Notes: generated by a model not told the origin, from the sequence alone. Shown: positions 1-10,526, numbered from the stretch's first letter. The stretch is DNA of 64,000 nucleotides from Nitrospirota bacterium (GCA_016936655.1 JAFGXL010000021.1:159881-223880), one strand, 5' to 3'. A program made the numbers and translations.

Positions 1-989
1 ACTTCTCTTGATATGCCTATGCGTTTTTCTATGAAGTCTCCAAAAAGCAGTCCGCCCTGTTCAGCGCTTGCAGCCGCATAAACAATTTTACCCTGATCAA
101 AATATATCATATAGCTTGACTGAGCAGCATTAACAGTCATGCTGCCTGTAAGCTGTGTAGAATCTACAAGCTGGAATATGTCAAAAATATTAAAGTCAGA
201 AAGTTCTCCAGACAATATTGAATCAGCAGGCGCAGTAATTACGCCAGGCTGCGCCACAATTGAAGACATGCTGTTTTTTAAGATTGAAGATAGTTCCTTC
301 TGAAGCACTTTCTGTACAATTTGTTCTACTGATTCTTCTTTCTGTGCTGAGTATGGTTCAGGAGAAACGGCAGTCCCGGGCTCTTCTGTTGCATAGTGGG
401 GGTCTCTTATGAATGAGTTTAACTCATCCATCGCCTTCTCGATTTCTACAGGTTTAATTTCTACAGGTTCGTCTAGATCGAGGGGTTTGATTTCAGGGAA
501 ATCCTCGTCAATCTTCACAAAATCTTCTGAAAGGTCATCAGAGAGGATATGTATATCATTTTTTGCGGGTGTCTTTTCAGGCGCTTCGGATATATCAGAA
601 GCGCATATTTCAGAAGGATCCCATGTCTGGATCGTATTGACTTTATCAATCAGTTCAGAAGGCTCAAAGGGTTTTATAAGGTAGTCGCAGACTCCGAACT
701 TCTTTCTGAATTGTTCTCCTGCATCCTCACCCTTTGCTGTTACCAGTATGATCGGGATGTTCCTGAGAGCTTCATTGTCGCGCATCATTTTGCAGAACTG
801 GTATCCGTTCATGCGCGGCATTATAAAGTCTACAAGCACAACATTCGGCATAACCTCTTCAGCAAGCTTATACCCTTCTTCTCCATCTTCTGCTGTATAA
901 ACCTTATACCCCTCTTCAGAAAGCGTAGCCATCGCTAGTCTTCTGGCTATAGGGCTGTCGTCTATAACAACTACTTTGCCTTTCTTCAT
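1..989 (-). CDS. Response regulator with C-terminal DUF4388 domain (partial)
   Basis: The gene runs off the left edge, so its C-terminus is missing. The first about 125 residues are a CheY-type receiver: an acidic DDS triplet near residue 10, the phospho-acceptor Asp in VLVDFIMP, the conserved Thr in VTAKG and the Lys in IKPFEP. An acidic Pro/Glu-rich linker follows. The last visible part (ILSGELSDFNIFDIFQLV and onward) has the look of the DUF4388/PatA N-terminal output domain found in gliding and signalling proteins. An AGGAG sits just before the ATG. There is no DNA-binding domain in the visible part, so it probably acts by protein-protein contact. The neighbouring gene on the same strand carries a related domain. 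Confidence 0.85.
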   Translation of the reverse strand, partial: MKKGKVVVIDDSPIARRLAMATLSEEGYKVYTAEDGEEGYKLAEEVMPNVVLVDFIMPRMNGYQFCKMMRDNEALRNIPIILVTAKGEDAGEQFRKKFGVCDYLIKPFEPSELIDKVNTIQTWDPSEICASDISEAPEKTPAKNDIHILSDDLSEDFVKIDEDFPEIKPLDLDEPVEIKPVEIEKAMDELNSFIRDPHYATEEPGTAVSPEPYSAQKEESVEQIVQKVLQKELSSILKNSMSSIVAQPGVITAPADSILSGELSDFNIFDIFQLVDSTQLTGSMTVNAAQSSYMIYFDQGKIVYAAASAEQGGLLFGDFIEKRIGISRE

Positions 990-1183
990 GGCAGATCTCC
1001 TTTTCATCCCGGCAAAGATATTATTGCGTAAACAGCTTATCCTGACCTACTGCAAAAATATGATAAGCAGACAAGGCTGACAAGCTGCTGCATGCGCTGT
1101 AATATTTTTCGTCGTTTTCAGCTAATACTTTAGCCATTTGTATAAAATGACATATTTATCTTAAAGGGAGTCTTATAAATTTC

Positions 1184-1717
1184 CTAAACTTTATGCTTTT
1201 GTGAAAACGGAGGGCGGTACTGGGCAGGCAGTTCTTTTGCAAGGCTGTCTATAAGTAGGTTGAAGTCATCAGACGGCATGGGAGACCCCTTTTTGTATGA
1301 GAATCTGGAATAAAGGCTGTCAAGCATAACTGCGCCTATTGGTCCAATGATGTCAAGAAACTCTTTTTCAGCAACGCTAACCTTTGATGCCTGTACGGTA
1401 TCGCCAGCAGCAGATGAGCTGCCGGAACTGTCAATTGAGTCTTTGTTTATATCAAGAAAGTTGAGCAGTGTTTCAGTTATTGGCGCTCCGAGCGCACCTG
1501 GAGCCTTTACTCCTTTAACGAAAAAGTGTTCAGATGGTGTAAGGTCAGTAAGTCTATTGAAGCACTCGTTATTTTTACATGTGCCCATGGACAGATGGAC
1601 TATATCACCTTCAGAGAAATATATTTTCAGAAGATGGCTCTGTCCTTCCACCTTGACAGAGAGGAGGCCTGTTTCGCGGGTTCTGTAGTATTTCTTGATT
1701 ATATCTGAGATATTCAT
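1184..1717 (-). CDS. DUF4388-like (PatA N-terminal-like) protein
   Basis: A 177-residue soluble protein without a signal peptide. Residues about 15-70 (GLLSVKVEG, then LLKIYFSEGDIVHLSMG) follow the DUF4388 pattern of two beta strands around a Gly-rich turn, like the output domain of the response regulator on its downstream side. A Ser-rich linker near 95-110 joins a second helical segment (EKEFLDIIGPIGAVMLDSL). AGAGGAGAAA precedes the ATG. It lies 194 bp upstream of the response regulator on the same strand and may be its partner. The exact function is not known to me. Confidence 0.6.
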   Translation of the reverse strand: MNISDIIKKYYRTRETGLLSVKVEGQSHLLKIYFSEGDIVHLSMGTCKNNECFNRLTDLTPSEHFFVKGVKAPGALGAPITETLLNFLDINKDSIDSSGSSSAAGDTVQASKVSVAEKEFLDIIGPIGAVMLDSLYSRFSYKKGSPMPSDDFNLLIDSLAKELPAQYRPPFSQKHKV

Positions 1718-1891
1718 TTTCTCCTCTGATAAATAAAACAGAACAGCAGTCTAAATGCCAGTAACAATCTTAGCATGCAATAAGTCATTTTTCAACTGTT
1801 TAGAGTTCTGTGCTGAAAAGTTGACACTTATAATTCGGATATTCTTCAATAAACTTTAGCCTATTAGGCTAAATATAGAGTTGGAGGGCAT

Positions 1892-2071
1892 ATGAGATCT
1901 GAAAAAGAGCTGTGTGTTGTTTGTGCCTGGAGAGAGACATGCCAGAAAAAGTTTTCGCTGCCTGCCGGCAGAATCTGTCCCGAGTTTTCGAGAGACCTCA
2001 GTTTAAAGATTGATGAATCTCGAGATTCTGAGAATAATGAATTAGAGGAGAATCAAAAGAAGTTAATATAG
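1892..2071 (+). CDS. Small cysteine-rich protein, 59 aa
   Basis: A short frame preceded by a strong GGAGGG 4 bases before the ATG. Residues 8-33 contain four cysteines spaced C-x2-C-x5-C-x16-C (CVVC, then C17, then CPEFSRD), a pattern suited to binding a metal; the tail is acidic and Lys-rich. It is convergent with miaA, whose stop lies 21 bp away. I have the impression of similar short CxxC...CPEFxRD proteins in delta-proteobacteria and Nitrospirota, but cannot assign a function. The strong ribosome-binding site and the Cys pattern make it a credible gene despite its size. Confidence 0.6.
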   Translation: MRSEKELCVVCAWRETCQKKFSLPAGRICPEFSRDLSLKIDESRDSENNELEENQKKLI

Positions 2072-2092
2072 TTTGCAGGGTTATCTTTGTAT

Positions 2093-3034
2093 CTATTTTT
2101 GACTTACGTTAAAGTTTATTAGATCACATATGTCTTTTGCGCTGAAAATGCCTGTTATGTCTATCCACTGGATGCTGTCTTCTTTTTTGAACCATGTGTA
2201 TTGCCGCTTTGCATAATTTCTGGAGCGCTGCTTTATTAGATTTGTCGCCTCATCTAAGCTGAGCCTCCCTGATAAATACTGGGCGAGCTCTTTGTACCCG
2301 ATCGCCTGCATGGAGGAGATCGTATAAGCTGGCATGTAAGGCTGGGCATTTTCTATAAGTGACATAATGTTTTTCACCTCCTGAAGAAGCCCACTTTCAA
2401 TCATTTTTTCTACACGCTGGTCAATTATTTTGTACAGTTCAGGTCTTTGGCGGGTCAGCCCTATCTTTATAAACTCATATGGAAGCGGCACAGTCTCTTT
2501 TTCACGGAGTTCTGACGCAGGGCTGCTGCTTTTTATGCATATCTCGAGAGCACGCACTATCTTTTTTGTGTCAGCACGCTCAACAGTTGATGCTGTTTTT
2601 TTATCGAGCTTCATCAGCTCTTCATATAGCACGCCTGGTTGGCTGACCTCTTTTTGCATCAGATCTTCTCTTAAATCCCAATCCGCAGCAGGGCCGCTAA
2701 ATAGGCCGCGAGTCATTGCCTTGAGGTATAACCCAGTACCGCCTGTGAGTAAAGGTGTTTTACCGCTGGCATGAAGCGCTTTAATAACCGGCACCACATC
2801 TTCAATGTATCTGCCTGCGCTGTATGACTCCCAAGGCTCAACAATATCTATCATATGGTGCTTAACGAGTGACAGCTGTTCTTTCGAAGGCTTTGCTGTT
2901 CCTATGTCCATATGCTTGTATACCTGCATTGAGTCAGAGCTGATGATCTCTGCTCCCATGCTCTGCGCCAGCATTATGGAAGTCTCTGTTTTGCCGACGC
3001 CTGTTGGACCGATTATGGCCAGAATTTTTTTCAT
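2093..3034 (-). CDS. miaA: tRNA dimethylallyltransferase MiaA
   Basis: Transfers a dimethylallyl group from DMAPP to N6 of A37 in tRNAs reading UNN codons. The 313-residue length is normal for the family. The P-loop GPTGVGKT is at residues 9-16, followed by the substrate motif DSMQVYKHMDIGTAKP at about 35-50 and the C-terminal tRNA-contact segment RNYAKRQYTWF. It is transcribed divergently from the leu/asd cluster with about 75 bp between the two start codons. Confidence 0.95.
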   Translation of the reverse strand: MKKILAIIGPTGVGKTETSIMLAQSMGAEIISSDSMQVYKHMDIGTAKPSKEQLSLVKHHMIDIVEPWESYSAGRYIEDVVPVIKALHASGKTPLLTGGTGLYLKAMTRGLFSGPAADWDLREDLMQKEVSQPGVLYEELMKLDKKTASTVERADTKKIVRALEICIKSSSPASELREKETVPLPYEFIKIGLTRQRPELYKIIDQRVEKMIESGLLQEVKNIMSLIENAQPYMPAYTISSMQAIGYKELAQYLSGRLSLDEATNLIKQRSRNYAKRQYTWFKKEDSIQWIDITGIFSAKDICDLINFNVSQK

Positions 3035-3045
3035 GGAGATTTAGT

Positions 3046-3087
3046 TACCCTCTGGTATATAATAGAAATTTTATTATACCAGTAACT
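3046..3087. promoter_or_regulatory. Divergent promoter dyad between miaA and leuD
   Basis: An imperfect dyad: AGTTAC...TGGTATA on the left mirrors TATACCAGTAACT on the right, with a four-base insertion in the left arm. Each arm carries a perfect TATAAT, at 3058-3063 on the + strand and 3073-3078 on the - strand. The arrangement suggests back-to-back promoters that could share one regulator. No good -35 boxes are evident, and the link to leucine or tRNA modification control is inference. Confidence 0.4.
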
Positions 3088-3109
3088 ATATAAAGTCGTG
3101 GAGGCAGAT

Positions 3110-3613
3110 ATGATACTCAAGGGCAAAATATGGAAGTTCGGCAATGACATAGATACTGATGCGATAATTCCGGCCAGGTATCTGAACACATCCGACCCTG
3201 CTGAACTGGCAAAGCATGTTATGGAGGATGCTGACAAGGACTTTCCGTCCAAAGTTAAGGCGTCTGACATTATTGTAGCAGGCAAGAACTTTGGCTGCGG
3301 ATCATCAAGAGAGCATGCCCCAATCGCGATAAAGGCAGCAGGTATGCAGGCTGTTATCGCAAAGAGCTATGCAAGGATTTTTTATAGAAATTCCTTTAAT
3401 ATCGGGCTGCCTATTTTTGAGTCTGACGAAGCTGCGGAGAAGATACAGGAAGGCGATGTTGTTGAGATAGATGCTGACAGCGGCCTGATAAAGAACATCA
3501 CACGCAATGAGCAGTACAGTGCAAACCAGATACCGCCATTTATGCAGGAGCTAATCTCTGAGGGCGGTCTTATAGAATGGACAAAGAAAAAACTTCAAGG
3601 AGCAAGATCATGA
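3110..3613 (+). CDS. leuD: 3-isopropylmalate dehydratase small subunit
   Basis: Small, swivelling subunit of isopropylmalate isomerase, which converts 2-isopropylmalate to 3-isopropylmalate in leucine synthesis. The protein is 167 aa, typical of the short LeuD class, with [13 protein letters not shown] near residue 14 and [10 protein letters not shown] near 60. I chose the ATG at 3110 because GGAGG lies 5 bases before it; a GTG at 3098 would add four residues but overlaps that site. The large subunit leuC is not in the window. The stop overlaps the leuB start (ATGA). Confidence 0.93.
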   Translation: MILKGKIWKFGNDIDTDAIIPARYLNTSDPAELAKHVMEDADKDFPSKVKASDIIVAGKNFGCGSSREHAPIAIKAAGMQAVIAKSYARIFYRNSFNIGLPIFESDEAAEKIQEGDVVEIDADSGLIKNITRNEQYSANQIPPFMQELISEGGLIEWTKKKLQGARS

Positions 3614-4686
3614 GCAAGACATACAATATAGCTTTAATCCCGGGAGACGGCACAGGATCTGAGGTTGTTGCAGAGGGTAAAAAGAGTCTCGATGCTGCTG
3701 CTGCAAAGTTTGGGTTCAAACTCAACTATACCTCATTCGATTTCGGCGGAGAGCGCTACCTTAAAACAGGCGAGACACTGCCTGACAGCGCTGTGGAAGA
3801 GTTAAAAAAGTTTGATTCCATATATCTTGGCGCTATCGGGCATCCTGATGTTAAGCCAGGCATACTCGAAACAGGTATTTTGCTGAAAGCACGTTTTGCG
3901 CTTGATCAGTATATAAACCTGAGGCCTGTAAAACTCTATCCTAATGTTGAGACACCTCTGAAGGACAAGGGGCCTGAGCATATAGATTTTATTGTTGTAC
4001 GCGAAAACACAGGCGGCATATACACAAGTCTGGGTGGAGCAACCCGTGTTGGAACACAGGATGAGATCGCAACCCAGCTTATGGTTTATGACAGAAGAAC
4101 CGTTGACCGCTGCATCAGGTACGCATTTGAGCTGAAGAAAAAGCGCAATGCAATGAATCCGAAATATGCTGAAAAGCCGATAACCCTTATTCATAAAAGG
4201 AATGTTCTCACAAGCTGCGGAGATCTCTGGTACCGTGCGTTTGAGGAGATGGGCGCCAGAGACTATCCCGAAATAAAGCGCGACTACAATCATGTTGATG
4301 CTGCAAACATGTGGTTCGTTAAAAACCCGGAGTGGTTTGATGTGGCTGTTACAGAAAATCTCTTTGGCGATATAATTACAGACCTCGGTGCAATGATACA
4401 GGGCGGTTTGGGAGTTGCGGCAGGCGGCAATATCAATCCTGAAGGCGTCTCGATGTTCGAGCCAATGGGCGGAAGCGCGCCAAAGTACAAGGGTCAGAAT
4501 GTCATCAACCCGATGGCAGCTATTGGAGCAGGCATGATGATGCTCGATACCCTCGGAGAGACAAAGGCAGCACAGGCGATAGAGGCTGGGATGACAGAGA
4601 CCATGAAGAAGATGAAGAGCCAGGCAGCAGGCAAGATGGGATACACAACAACCCAGGTTGGCGATATGGTCGCTGGGCTGGTCTAA
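3610..4686 (+). CDS. leuB: 3-isopropylmalate dehydrogenase-type beta-decarboxylating dehydrogenase
   Basis: A 358-residue member of the isocitrate/isopropylmalate dehydrogenase family. The isopropylmalate-type substrate helix is present (ETGILLKAR: Glu, Leu-Leu, Arg), as are ENTGGIY, HKRNVL and VTENLFGDI. The coenzyme loop reads GSAPKYKG, where NAD-dependent LeuB usually has an Asp (GSAPDIAG); Lys-Tyr at this place is the NADP signature of isocitrate dehydrogenases. The start at 3610 overlaps the leuD stop (ATGA) and has AAGGAG upstream; an earlier in-frame ATG at 3577 lies inside leuD. The position after leuD supports a leucine role. Confidence 0.85.
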   Translation: MSKTYNIALIPGDGTGSEVVAEGKKSLDAAAAKFGFKLNYTSFDFGGERYLKTGETLPDSAVEELKKFDSIYLGAIGHPDVKPGILETGILLKARFALDQYINLRPVKLYPNVETPLKDKGPEHIDFIVVRENTGGIYTSLGGATRVGTQDEIATQLMVYDRRTVDRCIRYAFELKKKRNAMNPKYAEKPITLIHKRNVLTSCGDLWYRAFEEMGARDYPEIKRDYNHVDAANMWFVKNPEWFDVAVTENLFGDIITDLGAMIQGGLGVAAGGNINPEGVSMFEPMGGSAPKYKGQNVINPMAAIGAGMMMLDTLGETKAAQAIEAGMTETMKKMKSQAAGKMGYTTTQVGDMVAGLV

Positions 4687-4720
4687 AAAAATAAAAATAA
4701 AAAGATCAGGAGATGCGGGT

Positions 4721-5830
4721 ATGCGTGTAGGATTCATAGGCTGGAGAGGAATGGTCGGATCTGTTTTAATGGGTCGCATGATTGAAGAGAGGGATTTTGA
4801 TTTTATTGATCCAGTATTTTTCACAACCTCAAATATAGGCGGCACACCTCCAGCAATAGGCAAAGATGCTCCTGCGCTCAAAGACGCAAAAAATATAGAT
4901 GAGCTCAAGGTAATGGATGTTATCATCTCATGCCAGGGCGGTGATTATACCTCCGAGATATTCCCAAAGCTGCGCGCGGCAGGATGGAAAGGTTTTTGGA
5001 TAGATGCAGCATCAACGCGCAGGATGGATAAGGACTCGATAATAATACTCGATCCTGTCAACATGAATGTCATCAAAGATGGTTTCTCAAAGGGCGTTAA
5101 AAACTTTATAGGCGGCAACTGCACAGTATCTCTCATGCTGATGGCTCTGGGCGGCCTCTATGAAAAGGGCCTTGTGGAGTGGATCAGCGCTATGACATAC
5201 CAGGCAGCATCAGGCGCAGGCGCAAACAACATGCGAGAACTGCTCAAACAGATGGGCTCTGCTTATGGCGTTGTGTCTGATCTGCTCGCGAATCCTTCAA
5301 GCGCTATACTTGATATAGATAAAAAAGTGGCGAGCCATGTCTGCTCTGCTGAATATCCGACAGATTATTTCGGCGCTCCTCTTGCCTGTTCTCTTATACC
5401 ATGGATAGACAAGCAGCTCGAAAACGGACAGAGCCGTGAAGAGTGGAAGGGACAGGCAGAGACAAACAAGATACTCGGCCGCGAAGATAATCCTATACCT
5501 GTTGACGGCATATGCGTGCGTGTAGGCGCAATGCGCTGCCATAGCCAGGCATTGACCATCAAACTTAAAAAAGATGTGCCTCTTAAAGACATTAATGATA
5601 TAATCGCAAGCCATAACAAATGGGTGAAGGTTGTTCCAAATGAGCGTGAAATCACCATGCGCGAGCTCACGCCGGCTGCTGTAACAGGCACACTGACAGT
5701 ACCTGTTGGACGCCTGAGAAAGATGAACATGGGGCCTGATTATCTCGCAGCCTTCACATGCGGTGACCAGCTCCTTTGGGGCGCTGCTGAACCTTTAAGA
5801 AGAATGTTAAGAATAGTACTGGAGAAATAG
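4721..5830 (+). CDS. asd: Aspartate-semialdehyde dehydrogenase
   Basis: Reduces aspartyl phosphate to aspartate semialdehyde, the branch point to lysine/diaminopimelate, threonine and methionine. The 369 residues follow the enterobacterial Asd type: the NADP loop [11 protein letters not shown] at 7-17, catalytic Cys134 in GGNCTVS and catalytic His274 in [17 protein letters not shown] precedes the ATG at 4721; an upstream in-frame ATG at 4658 falls inside leuB and was not chosen. It is followed after 4 bp by a divergent paralogue. Confidence 0.95.
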   Translation: MRVGFIGWRGMVGSVLMGRMIEERDFDFIDPVFFTTSNIGGTPPAIGKDAPALKDAKNIDELKVMDVIISCQGGDYTSEIFPKLRAAGWKGFWIDAASTRRMDKDSIIILDPVNMNVIKDGFSKGVKNFIGGNCTVSLMLMALGGLYEKGLVEWISAMTYQAASGAGANNMRELLKQMGSAYGVVSDLLANPSSAILDIDKKVASHVCSAEYPTDYFGAPLACSLIPWIDKQLENGQSREEWKGQAETNKILGREDNPIPVDGICVRVGAMRCHSQALTIKLKKDVPLKDINDIIASHNKWVKVVPNEREITMRELTPAAVTGTLTVPVGRLRKMNMGPDYLAAFTCGDQLLWGAAEPLRRMLRIVLEK

Positions 5831-5834
5831 ACGA

Positions 5835-6851
5835 TTGCTTAAGATAAAAGATAGATATGTTGTTGCTGTTGCCGGCGCATCAGGCGCGATCGGAAATGAG
5901 ATAATCAATATCCTTGAAGAGCGTGAGTTCCCTGTTGAAAGGCTCAGGCTTTTTGATACTGACAAATCAGTTGGCGAGGATATGGATTTTGAGGGCAGTG
6001 ATATGCCTGTTGAGCCGCTCGAAAAAGGTTGCTTCAATGGTATTGATGTTGTTTTTTTCGCAGCAGGCCCGGAGATCACAAAGGCATGGATCGCTGAGGC
6101 TGTAAGCGCAGGCTGTGTTGTTATTGACTGCACCAGTTTTTCGAGAATGAGCAGTGAAGTCCCGCTTGTTGTGCCTGAGGTGAATGCATCTGATTTGTCA
6201 TGGCACAAGGGAGTGGTTGCCAATCCATCCGGCGCTGCTATCCAGCTCTCCTCTGTGCTGAAGCCTCTGCACGATGCTGCTTCAGTAAAGCGCGTTGTTG
6301 TGACCATGCTTCAGGCAGTCTCAGCAACAAGCAAAAGCGCGATGGATGAGCTCTTTACGCAGACATCAGACCTGCTCAGCTTTAAAGATGTTCAGAAGCG
6401 GGCGTATCCTCACCAGATAGCCTTTAATCTGCTGCCGCATGTGGGGCAGTTTGCAGATAATGACTACACAAAAGAGGAGCTGCGCGCTCTTGAAGAGACA
6501 AAAAAGATACTCAAATGCAGATCATTAACAGGCACGGTTACCGCTGTGCGTGTGCCTGTGTTTCGCGGGCTTTCGGAATGTGTTAATATCGAAACAGAGA
6601 GGAAGCTGACTGTGGCGCAGGTCAAGGAGTTGCTCGCTTCTGCAGCCGGCATAACTGTTTTTGACGCGCCATCAAAAAACATATATCCGTTTCCTCTGGA
6701 GGCATCCGGACGAGATGATATTTTTGCAGGCAGGATAAGAGAGGATGAATCCATTGCCTGCGGTATAAACATATGGACTGTTACTGACAATCTACGCAAA
6801 GGCTCGGCCTTAAATGCTGTGCAGATTGCGGAAGAATTGATAAAAACCTAA
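5835..6851 (+). CDS. Aspartate-semialdehyde dehydrogenase paralogue lacking catalytic residues
   Basis: A 338-residue homologue of the Gram-positive/archaeal-type Asd, clearly a different subfamily from its upstream neighbour. The Rossmann loop (AGASGAIG), PLHDAA, RIREDES and the C-terminal [17 protein letters not shown] are kept. At the catalytic Cys position, where active enzymes read NPNCST, this protein reads NPSGAA (Gly133). At the catalytic His position, usually GHSE, it reads GLSE (Leu246). It therefore should not be an active dehydrogenase, and resembles in principle the E. coli Asd-like protein Usg. Start is TTG with GGAG 10 bases upstream. It sits between asd and metK in the same operon. 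Confidence 0.85.
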   Translation: MLKIKDRYVVAVAGASGAIGNEIINILEEREFPVERLRLFDTDKSVGEDMDFEGSDMPVEPLEKGCFNGIDVVFFAAGPEITKAWIAEAVSAGCVVIDCTSFSRMSSEVPLVVPEVNASDLSWHKGVVANPSGAAIQLSSVLKPLHDAASVKRVVVTMLQAVSATSKSAMDELFTQTSDLLSFKDVQKRAYPHQIAFNLLPHVGQFADNDYTKEELRALEETKKILKCRSLTGTVTAVRVPVFRGLSECVNIETERKLTVAQVKELLASAAGITVFDAPSKNIYPFPLEASGRDDIFAGRIREDESIACGINIWTVTDNLRKGSALNAVQIAEELIKT

Positions 6852-6870
6852 TAACCCTGGAGGTGAGCCG

Positions 6871-8025
6871 ATGGCGAACGAAAGAGACTACTTTTTTACT
6901 TCTGAATCTGTAACTGAAGGACATCCTGACAAGATAGCTGACCAGATATCAGATGCTATTCTGGATGCAATTTTATCAAAGGACCCTATGGGCAGGGTCG
7001 CTTGTGAGACAATGCTCACAACAGGCCTCGCATTTGTTGCAGGCGAAATATCAACATCCTGCTATGTAGAAATTCCGAGCATAGTCAGGGAGACGATAAA
7101 AAACATCGGTTACACAAGGGCGAAATACGGATTTGATTATGAGACATGCGCTGTTATCACCTCCATACACGAACAGTCAACAGATATAGCGATGGGTGTT
7201 GATCCGGGAGGAGCAGGAGACCAGGGACTAATGTTCGGCTATGCATGCAACGAAACACCTGAACTTATGCCGATGCCAATAATGTTGGCCCACAAGCTCT
7301 CTATGAGACTGACAGAAGTTAGAAAACAGGATATACTCGGCGCTCTCAGGCCGGACGGCAAGACACAGGTGACGATTGAATACAAAAATGACAAGCCTTA
7401 CAAGGTGAATACAATAGTTGTATCTTCACAGCACACCCCTGACATAACCCTCAAGGATCTGCGTGAAGAGATTATAGAGAAGGTTATAAAGCCTATTGTT
7501 CCAAAAGAGCTGCTGGATGAAGAGAATGTGATATACCACATCAACCCTACCGGAAGATTTGTTATAGGCGGCCCTATGGGAGACACAGGTCTTACGGGCA
7601 GAAAGATTATTGTTGATACATACGGCGGAGTGGGCAGCCACGGCGGAGGCTGTTTCTCAGGTAAAGACCCGTCAAAGGTTGACCGTTCTGCGTCATACAT
7701 GGCCCGCTACATCGCAAAGAATATTGTTGCAGCAGGCTTCGCATCCAGATGCGAAATACAGCTTGCTTATGCTATCGGAATACCGGAGCCTGTATCAGTA
7801 TTTGTGGATACTTTCGGCACCGGCAAACTGGCTGACTCTGAGATAGCTAAGCTTGTGTCAAAGAACTTTGACATGACGCCAAAAGGCATAATCACAAAGT
7901 TGAACCTCAGAAGACCAATCTATAAAGCGACTGCCGCATACGGACACTTCGGCAGAACAGGAGAGGGCTTCACATGGGAAAATACTGATATGGCTGATAC
8001 TCTTAAAAAAGCGGCAGGATGTTAG
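6871..8025 (+). CDS. metK: S-adenosylmethionine synthetase
   Basis: Makes S-adenosylmethionine from methionine and ATP. The 384-residue protein has GHPDK at 17-21, [12 protein letters not shown] and the P-loop-like [24 protein letters not shown] lies 6 bases before the ATG. It is followed 28 bp later by ahcY, so synthesis of the methyl donor and removal of its by-product are co-transcribed. No SAM riboswitch is visible in the 19-bp gap upstream. Confidence 0.97.
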   Translation: MANERDYFFTSESVTEGHPDKIADQISDAILDAILSKDPMGRVACETMLTTGLAFVAGEISTSCYVEIPSIVRETIKNIGYTRAKYGFDYETCAVITSIHEQSTDIAMGVDPGGAGDQGLMFGYACNETPELMPMPIMLAHKLSMRLTEVRKQDILGALRPDGKTQVTIEYKNDKPYKVNTIVVSSQHTPDITLKDLREEIIEKVIKPIVPKELLDEENVIYHINPTGRFVIGGPMGDTGLTGRKIIVDTYGGVGSHGGGCFSGKDPSKVDRSASYMARYIAKNIVAAGFASRCEIQLAYAIGIPEPVSVFVDTFGTGKLADSEIAKLVSKNFDMTPKGIITKLNLRRPIYKATAAYGHFGRTGEGFTWENTDMADTLKKAAGC

Positions 8026-8053
8026 TAATCAGATAAATAAAACTGGAGGATAA

Positions 8054-9313
<1,260 letters not shown>

Positions 9314-9341
9314 CATTAAAGATTCAGTTATTATTTATACA

Positions 9342-9377
9342 ATAGAGGGGAGGCAGCAGCCTCCCCTCTATTTTTTT
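9342..9377 (+). terminator. Intrinsic terminator after ahcY
   Basis: A perfect 13-bp stem (9342-9354 with 9359-9371) closes on an AGCA loop and is followed by a run of seven T. It ends the leuD-ahcY operon and separates it from the outer-membrane protein gene. Confidence 0.92.
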
Positions 9378-9436
9378 GTTTTAAATCATCTTATGTTTGA
9401 TTATAATAATCCAAAAAAATACCTGGGGAGGTAATC

Positions 9437-10336
9437 GTGAAGCGCCTATCCGCATTTGCTGCTGCATTGTTGTTTGTTGTGCTTTTGTTCTCTGCTGTTC
9501 CGGATTCTTTTGCTACAGAAAGCGGTGGAGGCGCCTATCCGCTTGGAGCAGAAGACTTCATGTCAGGCGCTGTGCCGCCTCCAGGCACATATTTTATAAA
9601 CTATTTTCTCTACTACCACGGCACAAAATTCAGAGACGGCAACGGCAACCGTATAATCCCTGACTTTGACCTCAAGGGCACAGCCAATGTATTCAGGTTT
9701 ATACACATAACAAAGCACCAGATACTCGGGGCAAACTGGGGCATGCATATATTTATTCCTTTCAAAAATACGACTGTCACAATGAACGGAAGGCACGAGA
9801 GCAAGGCAGGGCTCGGAGACATAATTGTTGACCCGATACTGCTCTCATGGCACTCCAAGAATTGGCACTTTGCTGCTGGCCTGGATGTCTATCTGCCGAC
9901 CGGAGGATATGACAAAAACAGCATAGCAAACCCGGGCAGAAACTACTGGACATTCGAGCCTGTACTCGGCATCACATATGTGAGCGACAATGGATGGGAT
10001 GTCTCAGCAAAGCTGATGTATGACTTCAACACAAAAAATACAGCAACTGATTACCGCTCAGGCCAGGAATTCCATTTTGACTACACAATAGGTAAAAAAA
10101 TCGGAGCATGGAGCCTCGGGCTTGGCGGATACTACTACAAGCAGATATCAGATGACAAACAGTATGGAGTGAGGGTTGCTCCTGACGGCAACAAGGGGCA
10201 GGTGCTCGCATACGGCCCGCAGGTGAAGTATGACCACAAAAATATGAGCTTTATACTCAAGTACCAGACAGAGACACTTGTTGAGAACAAGCCGGAAGGC
10301 AACACATTCTGGTTCAAGTTCGTATATGCGTTTTAA
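9437..10336 (+). CDS. Outer-membrane beta-barrel protein, SphA/phenol-MetA-like
   Basis: A 299-residue protein with a signal peptide (basic MKR, hydrophobic stretch, Ala-rich cleavage near residue 26) and a mature part of alternating aromatic/polar strands ending in FKFVYAF, a terminal Phe typical of outer-membrane barrels. The layout (PPPGTYFINYFLYYHG, GLDVYLPTGGYDKNS, FEPVLGITYV) matches the transporter/phenol-degradation MetA-like family (PF13557). The substrate is unknown. Start is GTG with GGGGAGGT 4 bases upstream. It stands alone between two hairpins. Confidence 0.75.
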   Translation: MKRLSAFAAALLFVVLLFSAVPDSFATESGGGAYPLGAEDFMSGAVPPPGTYFINYFLYYHGTKFRDGNGNRIIPDFDLKGTANVFRFIHITKHQILGANWGMHIFIPFKNTTVTMNGRHESKAGLGDIIVDPILLSWHSKNWHFAAGLDVYLPTGGYDKNSIANPGRNYWTFEPVLGITYVSDNGWDVSAKLMYDFNTKNTATDYRSGQEFHFDYTIGKKIGAWSLGLGGYYYKQISDDKQYGVRVAPDGNKGQVLAYGPQVKYDHKNMSFILKYQTETLVENKPEGNTFWFKFVYAF

Positions 10337-10381
10337 GTTTTAACATATACAAGACAATACGGAATTGATTATAAAGAGAGA

Positions 10382-10411
10382 GGGGGGGGGCGCATATATG
10401 CGCCCCCCCCC
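10382..10411. repeat. 30-bp perfect palindrome (G9...C9 hairpin)
   Basis: Nine G, CGCATATATGCG, then nine C form a 30-base perfect inverted repeat with 15-bp arms. It follows the outer-membrane protein gene by 45 bp. There is no T-run on the right; on the other strand the hairpin is followed by a CT-rich stretch. It may still act as a bidirectional transcription barrier between that gene and the reverse-strand restriction genes. Homopolymer runs of this kind are also error-prone in assemblies. Confidence 0.7.
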
Positions 10412-10424
10412 TGCTGTTAATTAG

Positions 10425-10526
10425 ATGCTTGAATGTATGCTAAAATCAGGCATAAGAAAAATTGTGATGGTTGTTTTATTCATTTTTCTTCCGGCAGTTT
10501 TATTTCCCTCTCCATCTATCCTATAA
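10425..10526 (+). pseudogene. Truncated signal-peptide-like reading frame, 33 aa
   Basis: This lies in the gene-poor stretch 10337-10657. The frame starts at ATG 10425 without a good ribosome-binding site and encodes a basic N-terminus (KSGIRK), a hydrophobic run (IVMVVLFIFLPAVLF) and an early stop. It looks like the beginning of an exported protein whose remainder is gone. The rest of the stretch, 10527-10657, holds nothing I can recognise. It may mark the insertion edge of the restriction island, but could be chance. Confidence 0.3.

Noticed and set aside
3802..4926. A 374-codon open frame on the reverse strand
   Set aside because: It is antisense to leuB and asd, whose family motifs are clear. 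Its translation is Cys/His-rich without any recognisable fold, as expected from a shadow frame.
6852..6870. SAM riboswitch ahead of metK
   Set aside because: The gap is 19 bp and holds only a ribosome-binding site.
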